From positions 1 to 64,000 of the forward strand of contig CAKUTF010000004.1 in NCBI GenBank assembly GCA_934691725.1: a DNA stretch of 64,000 nucleotides. Reading direction: 5' to 3'. Position numbers and translations under genes: made by a program. Of the stretch, positions 59,401 through 64,000 are shown one piece after another. Below the pieces are notes generated by a model. The model saw nothing but the letters and a program-made list of their open reading frames with translations. It was not told the DNA's origin and did no database searches. The stretch's first letter is position 1. Each line of letters begins with the position of its first letter. The DNA comes from an uncultured Fibrobacter sp. Lineage in GTDB: Bacteria > Fibrobacterota > Fibrobacteria > Fibrobacterales > Fibrobacteraceae.

Positions 59401-60442
59401 TGTGGACAACATCCCATTCCGCCTTTGCCTTTTGTTCCATCACGTAATCCCACGTGTAGATGTCGCTTTCCTCGTATTCGTCGAGCAAGTTGAACGGCGT
59501 TCCCGAAAGCTGGAGAACCTTGGTATTTTCCTTGGTCAGTTCGCTGATGACCGCCTGGCCTAGTTCCGTCTTTGTCCCTTCGTGCGCTTCATCGACGATC
59601 AAGCAGTCCCATTCCGCCGTGAAAAGCTCGTTGTTCTTGTCAAAGTTGCCGCCGACTTTTTCGGAACCGCGCAAATCCTGGATGCTCGCAAAGTAAACAT
59701 AGCGTCCCTGGCCTTTTCTGGCGTTGCGTTCTAGCAAATCGAAACGGTTCCCCTTGTCCCTCGAACCGTATTGGAAGAAATCTTCGCGGTCGATGAAAAT
59801 CTTGCCAAAATCCTTGAACCAGCCGTCGTTTACCACCGGGCGATGCGTGAGGATCAACGTCCGCTTAAAGTTCATTTCCTTGACGACCTGGAGTGCGCAC
59901 AATGTCTTGCCGAAACGCATCTTGGCGTTCCACAGCATCTGCCTTCCCTTTTTAAAACGCTTGACGGTTCTGTCAATCGCGTCGCGCTGTTCCGGACGAA
60001 AAATAATCGGAGTCCTGTCCTCTGAAATCTGGCTGGAGTTGAGGGATTCCTTGCCTTGCTTGACAGCGAGTATCGCATTCTTTACCGTGGCCAAATCGGT
60101 GACAAACCATTCGTCCGCGTTCAGCCCGTTAAAATCCTTCTTTCGGACGCCGCTCCGCTTGAGGACATTGTGAACATCCGAATCACGGAATCCGAAAGTG
60201 GATTTTCCCTTTACATAGTCGGCTTTTTCCGTATAGAGAAGCTGGTATCGGATGCCGGCGGTCTGCGTGTACTGGCGAATGCGCTTGTGGGCGGCATCGT
60301 TCAAACTTTTGCTGTTCGGAGAAAAGTCGAATCCTTCTTCGATCGTGGCGTCGCCGATTTTCAGGCAATGTTCGTGCGCCTTGTCGGCGATACCGAATAC
60401 GTAGATAAGTTTGGGCACCAAGGATGTTCGATAAACAGACAT
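56429..60442 (-). CDS. GIY-YIG-like/SF2 helicase/adenine methyltransferase fusion (Eco57I-like)
   Basis: 1337 residues. The N-terminal 105 or so (KLIYVFGIADKAHEHCLKIGDA, HKRIRQYTQTAGIRYQLLYTE) resemble a T5orf172-type GIY-YIG nuclease. The helicase has MRFGKT near residue 190, DEAH near 285, LQLSGTPF near 310, and later SVPEWTAVFMLSGSANTS. A gamma-type methyltransferase follows: RILEINSKSGLYPLYMAYG near 880 as the cofactor site and VVGNPPYQT near 1010 as the catalytic motif. The remaining part, with three PVVGR-type repeats, would be the target-recognition region. All functions of a restriction-modification enzyme are thus in one chain. It overlaps the winged-helix fragment by one base (TAATG). 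Confidence 0.82.
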   Translation of the reverse strand: MSVYRTSLVPKLIYVFGIADKAHEHCLKIGDATIEEGFDFSPNSKSLNDAAHKRIRQYTQTAGIRYQLLYTEKADYVKGKSTFGFRDSDVHNVLKRSGVRKKDFNGLNADEWFVTDLATVKNAILAVKQGKESLNSSQISEDRTPIIFRPEQRDAIDRTVKRFKKGRQMLWNAKMRFGKTLCALQVVKEMNFKRTLILTHRPVVNDGWFKDFGKIFIDREDFFQYGSRDKGNRFDLLERNARKGQGRYVYFASIQDLRGSEKVGGNFDKNNELFTAEWDCLIVDEAHEGTKTELGQAVISELTKENTKVLQLSGTPFNLLDEYEESDIYTWDYVMEQKAKAEWDVVHKGDPNPYAVLPRMNIYTFDLGKLVKNFSDNDLAFNFHEFFRTDENGEFVHNGEVKSFLNLICKKDDGSNYPFSTDEFRRNFRHSLWMLPGVAAAKALSEMLRNHRVFGNFKIVNVAGNGDADEENDDALKMVQKAIGPDPDETYTITLSCGRLTTGVSVPEWTAVFMLSGSANTSAASYMQTIFRVQTPATINGRVKQECFVFDFAPDRTLKVLAETAKISARVGRTTQTDKRIMGEFLNFCPVIGFDGTKMRTFDVEKMLGQLKRVQVERVVRNGFEDTCLYNDELLKLDKMELAEFDNLKRIIGQTRAMKKSGNIDINSSGLTNEEYEDLGGGKGKKKPHDLTPEEKERLEKLKEARKNRDAAASILRGISIRMPLMIYGANLNDESEQINIGNFENLVDDTSWAEFMPKGVTKDLFRKFKKYYEEDIFREAGKRIREMARAADSLSVEERIGRVGNIFNSFRNPDKETVLTPWRVVNMHLSESLGGYAFFDESFDTDRMLESPRLVSRGRLTEKVFSPESRILEINSKSGLYPLYMAYGIYRAELKKRFGTMTATTISVQHKVWDKVIAENIFVICKTPMAASITRRTLMGFRRGTVNARHFESLETVIAKNPDDFVNSVNKLRFWKETSSAPKNFKEDEMKFDAVVGNPPYQTMANGDANGSDPIYHRFIDVAKKMAPLGTLITPARFLFNAGKTPKDWNEKILNDEHFKVVRYYAKSTDVFPTVDIKGGVAITLFDAQANFGKIGTFSAYSELSSILKKVVNENFKTFADLVYPRDLYHLTETLYKENPWAESRPSKGHRYDVGSNVFETFPELFFDEKPDDGEEYAGILGREKTSRNLKWIKKKYLKLPDNFDAYKVFVPKANGTGAIGEVLSTPVVGRPVVGRPVVGHTLTFLSIGKFKTKFEAEACLKYIKTRFARAMLGTLKVTQDNPRETWANVPLQDFTSNSDIDWSRSIDEIDAQLNFKYKLNADEVAFIRTHVRAME
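56719..56763 (-). repeat. 15-base tandem repeat, three copies (PVVGR)
   Basis: GCCCGACAACGGGCC is repeated three times (the last ending in G), each with an internal GCCCG/CGGGC dyad. It encodes PVVGRPVVGRPVVGH in the presumed recognition region of the fusion enzyme and stays in frame. Confidence 0.9.
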
Positions 60443-60837
60443 TATTCGCCTCCTTTTAATTGATACTTGCCCTTGCCTCTGCCTGTAACCGGAACTATGA
60501 CGCCAAGGTTTTTCATTTTCTTTACCACGTTCGTTGCCGTCGCCGGCGAACAGTCCAAAACCTTTAGCACATCCGTTGATCCGAAAACTTGGCTGATTTT
60601 CATTTCACGAACGATCGCCAAAATATTTTCTTGCGTTAAGGAATTCAACCGGGCCGCTTTTACTAAATCTGTTAAACGTTGTTTAAAACCAATTCCTAAG
60701 GTTTTTGCGTCAATCCCTAAAGTTTCCCCTTCAAAATCAGTATTTTTTACAATAGCTTTGAGAATGAAACCAGTCTGTTTAAATTCCGGTTTCGGCAGAC
60801 CGGATTCTTCGATCGTGAGAACTTCATCGAGCGTCAT
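60442..60837 (-). CDS. Winged-helix protein resembling the C-terminus of an AlbA_2 regulator
   Basis: 131 residues from the ATG at 60837 (MTLDEVLTIEESGLPKPEFK), 5 bases after the stop of the methylase-like gene; the longer open frame to 60975 only overlaps that gene. The opening (ESGLPKPEFKQTGFILKAIV) is the sequence that normally follows the ATP-binding-like domain of AlbA_2/RecG-type regulators. The end (DVLKVLDCSPATATNVVKKMKNLGVIVPVTG) is a winged helix. It may be the remains of a longer regulator or a free DNA-binding module that controls the operon. Its stop overlaps the helicase start (TAATG). Confidence 0.65.
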   Translation of the reverse strand: MTLDEVLTIEESGLPKPEFKQTGFILKAIVKNTDFEGETLGIDAKTLGIGFKQRLTDLVKAARLNSLTQENILAIVREMKISQVFGSTDVLKVLDCSPATATNVVKKMKNLGVIVPVTGRGKGKYQLKGGE

Positions 60838-60842
60838 AGAGC

Positions 60843-61907
60843 CTACTTCAAAGCGTCGATAAACCGGATAACTTTGCCGGGCTTTTTCGTTCGGGAATCC
60901 ACCAGGTTCCAATCCTTGATTTTGCAATACAGCCCGTTGTGCTTGTCGATATCGCCTTTTGCGCAGCCTTCGCAAACGACTTTGTTCACCATGTCGCCCC
61001 CGAACAGATCGGGAAGACGTTCTTCCTTTTCGACGCAGCTATCCGGGACAACGCCTTTCAAGCCGTCCATCTGCCAAAAGTTCCAGCTGACGATTTCCGA
61101 AAAATGTTCCAACTTTTCAACGGGAAGCTCGCGCGAACCGAACTTGGCTTCGAAATAATCCAAGAGCGTTATCAGCAGGGCTTCCCGCGCCAAAAGCAAG
61201 TTGTCCCCCTGCCATTCGTAGCCGTATGTCGCCTTGTACGCTTTTTCCGCCCAGAGAAACCATTCCTCGGCAGTCGTCGTATTTTCCGAAACAATCCGCA
61301 GTTTTCTGTCAAGGATGCCGATGCGGCGTTCTACCGGAATGAACTCTCCCGTCGTCGCGTCATAGCGGCTTACCACATAGGGAGCTTCACCGCAAGAAAT
61401 CTCGATGCGCACGTCACCGACATACGCTTTCCAGTCCTTCGATGAATCTTTTCGGTTGTCTTCCGAATTTTCGGCGGGAAATTCAACTTTTTCCGTCGTC
61501 GGCATCCAGGAACGCTCTCCATTTTCACCGAGGATTTCCCGATTGAAGACGTCTTCCCGTCCGAACCAGATTCTGTCGATTTGATTGTTCTGCAGATTGC
61601 AAACCCAGCTAGGCGTGAAAACTTCCGCCATTTCCTTGCTGCGAGCCGTCTGGACGGTTTTACTTTTTACAATGCGAGGCTGGACAACCTTGCCGTGCTT
61701 GCCGGTGATCAGTTCGGGAAGAATCGGCTTGTCGTATGCATAATCCGGTCCAAGACGCCTGTAGTCATCCGTCGCCCAAAAAATAGGCGCATATCTTTTG
61801 GAAGAGCTTTTGGTAAAATCCTGCAAAAGAACCTTGAGCAAGTCCAATGACAGCCCTTCGATAAAGTCCTCGCTAATATCCGCAATCTGTTGTTTTTCCT
61901 TGCACAT
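60843..61907 (-). CDS. Methylase-like restriction subunit M
   Basis: 354 residues. The central TARSKEMAEVFTPSWVCNLQNN resembles motif X (EVxTP) of gamma-type adenine methyltransferases, and CGEAPYVVSRYDATTGEFIP, RIGILDRKLRIV and YGYEWQGDNLLLAREALL are conserved in proteins annotated as restriction endonuclease subunit M. I find neither an NPPY motif nor a clear cofactor loop, so it is probably a partner of the downstream fusion enzyme, which has both. It is the first gene of the operon; TATATT lies 11 bases upstream of the ATG. Confidence 0.7.
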   Translation of the reverse strand: MCKEKQQIADISEDFIEGLSLDLLKVLLQDFTKSSSKRYAPIFWATDDYRRLGPDYAYDKPILPELITGKHGKVVQPRIVKSKTVQTARSKEMAEVFTPSWVCNLQNNQIDRIWFGREDVFNREILGENGERSWMPTTEKVEFPAENSEDNRKDSSKDWKAYVGDVRIEISCGEAPYVVSRYDATTGEFIPVERRIGILDRKLRIVSENTTTAEEWFLWAEKAYKATYGYEWQGDNLLLAREALLITLLDYFEAKFGSRELPVEKLEHFSEIVSWNFWQMDGLKGVVPDSCVEKEERLPDLFGGDMVNKVVCEGCAKGDIDKHNGLYCKIKDWNLVDSRTKKPGKVIRFIDALK

Positions 61908-62013
61908 TTATCCGCTATAATATAATCAAAAAACATTTTCTAGTTTTGGCAAAGAAATCGTCCGGTCGCCTATTCCAAAAAAGGAACCCATATTGTTCCG
62001 AGGTATAACGAAA

Positions 62014-62094
62014 ATGAAAAATGACTTTGAAAAAATGACAACAGAAGAAAAAATGGCGATCTACGGCTGGAGTCGAGAACACATCTCGGCTTAA
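62014..62094 (+). CDS. Possible 26-residue peptide
   Basis: MKNDFEKMTTEEKMAIYGWS is followed by six more residues and a TAA. CGAGGT lies 10-15 bases upstream, a poor site. The sequence reads like a real amphipathic peptide (EKMTTEEKMAIYGWS), but nothing else supports it. The rest of 61908-62107 shows only an AT-rich promoter region for the minus-strand operon. Confidence 0.3.
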   Translation: MKNDFEKMTTEEKMAIYGWSREHISA

Positions 62095-62107
62095 AAATTT
62101 TCCCGCT

Positions 62108-62605
62108 TCACCATTTCGCAAGAGCGTTCGCAATAATCAAGTCCTGCAATTTCTGGATGGCGCGCGCCTGTCCGTGGCGATCTTCCGTCTCGTTCTGGAG
62201 CACATCGTATGTCCCGTCCGCGGAAAGGTTTTCGCCCTTGTAAATCATCTTCTCGGCGACATTGTCGTAGAAGCGGACATTTACCCGAAGCGTTACGCGG
62301 TAAGTTTCCACCTCGGACCCGCTTGTGTAGTTTTCGGGCTTGTTCGTATAGCTCAAAAGAGTCATTTCAAAATCCGCATCGGCTTCTTCGTTTACCAAAC
62401 GGACCCGGCCCGCGTTTTTCCGGAAAAGGTTCACGACGCTATCCCGGAGCGTATTTCCGAGTACCGGGTCGAGCGTCTTGTTATCGACTTCGTGAATCTG
62501 CACCGTCCGGATATGGCTGGGGAGCGTACTCGCCGTAAAGCTGTAGCAGCCGGCAAGGCAAATCGCGGAAACCACCGAGAAAAAAAGCATTTTTAGACGA
62601 TTCAT
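62108..62605 (-). CDS. lptE: LptE-like lipopolysaccharide-assembly lipoprotein
   Basis: 165 residues. Signal peptide with lipobox CLAGCYSF, then STLPSHIRTVQIHEVDNKT, the VLGNTLRDSVVNLFRKNAG helix, DADFEMTLLSYTNKPENYT and a C-terminal helix (GQARAIQKLQDLIIANALAKW), the plan of LptE, which plugs the LptD barrel in the outer membrane. TATTTT ends 7 bases before the ATG. It is divergent from serS across 63 bases. No lptD is in this window. Confidence 0.85.
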   Translation of the reverse strand: MNRLKMLFFSVVSAICLAGCYSFTASTLPSHIRTVQIHEVDNKTLDPVLGNTLRDSVVNLFRKNAGRVRLVNEEADADFEMTLLSYTNKPENYTSGSEVETYRVTLRVNVRFYDNVAEKMIYKGENLSADGTYDVLQNETEDRHGQARAIQKLQDLIIANALAKW

Positions 62606-62668
62606 ATTCCAAAAAATAAATTCTAAAAGCTAGATTATAAAGGAATCAAAACTTTAACGAGGCTTCTC

Positions 62669-63955
62669 ATGCTCGATATACGTAAAATCCGCGAAAACCC
62701 GGAATACTTCATTGCCGAAACAGAAAAGAAATACACGACGGTCAGCCTAAAAGACATTCTCGCTATCGACGAAGTGCGCCGTCCGCTCCTTTCCGAAGTG
62801 GAAAAGCTGAAAAGCGAACGCAATGCGGAATCCAAGCGTATCGGCGAGCTGAAGAAGAAAGGCGAAAACGCCGACGAAGCGGTCAAGGAAATGCGCGCGC
62901 TCGGCGATAAAATCGACGAGCTCGACAAGAAACTGAAGGACCTGGAATTCAAGCAGACCGAGATGCTGATGCATGTCCCGAATATCGCACCGAAAGCTCC
63001 GGAAGGCAAGGATTCGAGCGAAAACGTCGTCGAAAAGGAAGGCCCGCTGCCGTTCGACTATTATTCCAAGAATCGCGACTTCACCCCGGTCGATCACAAG
63101 ACCCTCGGCGAAAGGCTCGGCATTTTCGATTTCGAACGCGGCGCAAAAATTTCCGGCAACGGATTCCCCGTCTATCGCGGTCTAGGTTCCCGCCTAGAAC
63201 GCGCCCTCATCCAGTGGTTCCTCGACGAACATCGCGCAAACGGTTTCGAAGAAATTACGCCGCCGTATCTGGTCACCCGCAACACGATGCGCGGCACGGG
63301 TCAGCTCCCGAAGTTCGAAGAAGACATGTATCGCTGCGACAAGGACGACGATCTCTTCCTCATCCCGACCGCCGAAGTTCCTCTGACTAATTTGTACGCA
63401 AACGAAGTCATCCCGGAAAGCGAACTTCCCAAGCGGATTTGCGCCTATTCCGCCTGCTTCCGCCGCGAAGCCGGTTCCTACGGCAAGGATACGCGCGGGC
63501 TTCTCCGCTTGCACCAGTTCAACAAAGTGGAAATGGTCTTCTTCTCCCGCCCGGACAACAGCTACGAGATGCACGAAGAACTCACGGGCTTCGGCGAAAA
63601 GCTGCTTGAAAAGCTGAAACTGCCGTTCCACCGTCTGAACCTCTGCAAAGGCGATCTGGGTTTCGGAGCCGCCAAGTGCTACGACCTGGAAGTCTGGGCG
63701 CCCGTCGAACAGAAATGGCTCGAAGTCAGCTCCTGCTCGAACTTTGAAGATTTCCAGGCGCGCCGGGCAAACATCAAGACGAAAATCGGCGGCAAGAACG
63801 TCTTCGTCCACACACTCAACGGTTCGGGCCTTGCCACGCCGCGCGTCATGGTAGGCATCTGCGACAACTACCAGCAAAAAGACGGTTCGCTTGTCATCCC
63901 GGAAGTTCTCCGTCCGTATATGGGCGGTCTCGAAGTCATCGAGCCAAAAAACTAG
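62669..63955 (+). CDS. serS: Serine--tRNA ligase
   Basis: 428 residues. An N-terminal coiled-coil arm (about 30-100, EVEKLKSERNAESKRIGELKK) binds the tRNA. The class II catalytic domain has motif 2 in CFRREAGSYGKDTRGLLRLHQF near residue 270 and motif 3 in NGSGLATPRVMVGICDNYQ near 390. The ATG has CGAGG 6 bases upstream. It charges tRNA-Ser (and tRNA-Sec if present). Nothing recognisable follows in 63956-64000. Confidence 0.96.
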   Translation: MLDIRKIRENPEYFIAETEKKYTTVSLKDILAIDEVRRPLLSEVEKLKSERNAESKRIGELKKKGENADEAVKEMRALGDKIDELDKKLKDLEFKQTEMLMHVPNIAPKAPEGKDSSENVVEKEGPLPFDYYSKNRDFTPVDHKTLGERLGIFDFERGAKISGNGFPVYRGLGSRLERALIQWFLDEHRANGFEEITPPYLVTRNTMRGTGQLPKFEEDMYRCDKDDDLFLIPTAEVPLTNLYANEVIPESELPKRICAYSACFRREAGSYGKDTRGLLRLHQFNKVEMVFFSRPDNSYEMHEELTGFGEKLLEKLKLPFHRLNLCKGDLGFGAAKCYDLEVWAPVEQKWLEVSSCSNFEDFQARRANIKTKIGGKNVFVHTLNGSGLATPRVMVGICDNYQQKDGSLVIPEVLRPYMGGLEVIEPKN

Positions 63956-64000
63956 TTTCAAACATTCTTTCCAAATTTCAAGAAGCAGGTCCCGAGAGGA

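Noticed and set aside
60838..60975. Longer form of the winged-helix fragment
   Set aside because: The added residues are Arg-rich shadow translation of the methylase-like gene, and the ATG at 60837 follows its stop neatly.

Overview
The window looks like a chromosome segment of a Fibrobacter-type bacterium (phylum Fibrobacterota). The main evidence is three tandem lipoproteins with the FISUMP domain (Fibrobacter succinogenes major paralogous domain), a TIGR02147-family regulator, a lipoprotein with a poly-serine linker, a secreted family 9 cellulase, and outer-membrane biogenesis genes such as lptE. Assignments rest on motif reading alone; no database search was run.

Layout. 1-440: a non-coding composite repeat array. 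0.4-7.6 kb: an RND/MMPL-type exporter, a DASS-family anion symporter, a poly-Ser lipoprotein, an unknown protein and pgi. 7.7-20.5 kb: a large type I restriction-modification operon on the + strand. Between hsdM and hsdS it carries four DUF1016 genes (three full length, one cut short), a RhuM-family gene and two chimeric relics built from the hsdM 3' end and the hsdS 5' end. After hsdS come a second hsdS segment that a short GACA repeat could join in frame, a small antitoxin-like gene with an ADP-ribosyltransferase-like partner, hsdR, and a low-molecular-weight tyrosine phosphatase. Most junctions are 4-base ATGA overlaps. The DUF1016 part is visibly AT-richer than hsdM, hsdR and the flanks.

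20.6-31 kb: metY, three FISUMP lipoproteins, a YgiQ-type radical SAM gene coupled to an ArsR-type repressor, and, divergently, a small HMA metal-binding protein plus a P1B-type ATPase, with a perfect 12-8-12 inverted repeat between the two arms. 30.8-37.8 kb: the classic translation operon rimP-nusA-infB-rbfA-truB-ribF. 38-47 kb: mazG, dprA, an FtsB-like gene, a TIGR02147-led envelope cluster, a candidate small RNA, an unknown winged-helix protein and mutL.

47-64 kb: an 1151-residue secreted metallopeptidase/propeller/barrel protein, a TIGR03960-type radical SAM protein, then a minus-strand operon. That operon runs from a methylase-like subunit, through a winged-helix fragment, a GIY-YIG-like/helicase/methyltransferase giant and an AlbA_2 (Schlafen-like) regulator, into a GH9 cellulase that overlaps the AlbA_2 stop codon. 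lptE and serS close the window.

Two DNA-modification loci therefore dominate the accessory content, and both carry in-frame or frame-shifting short tandem repeats at positions where copy number could change specificity or expression. A separate window-wide pattern is a TATATT/TAAATT/TATTTT-like box 6-8 bases before several start codons that lack a ribosome binding site. This suggests leaderless transcripts.
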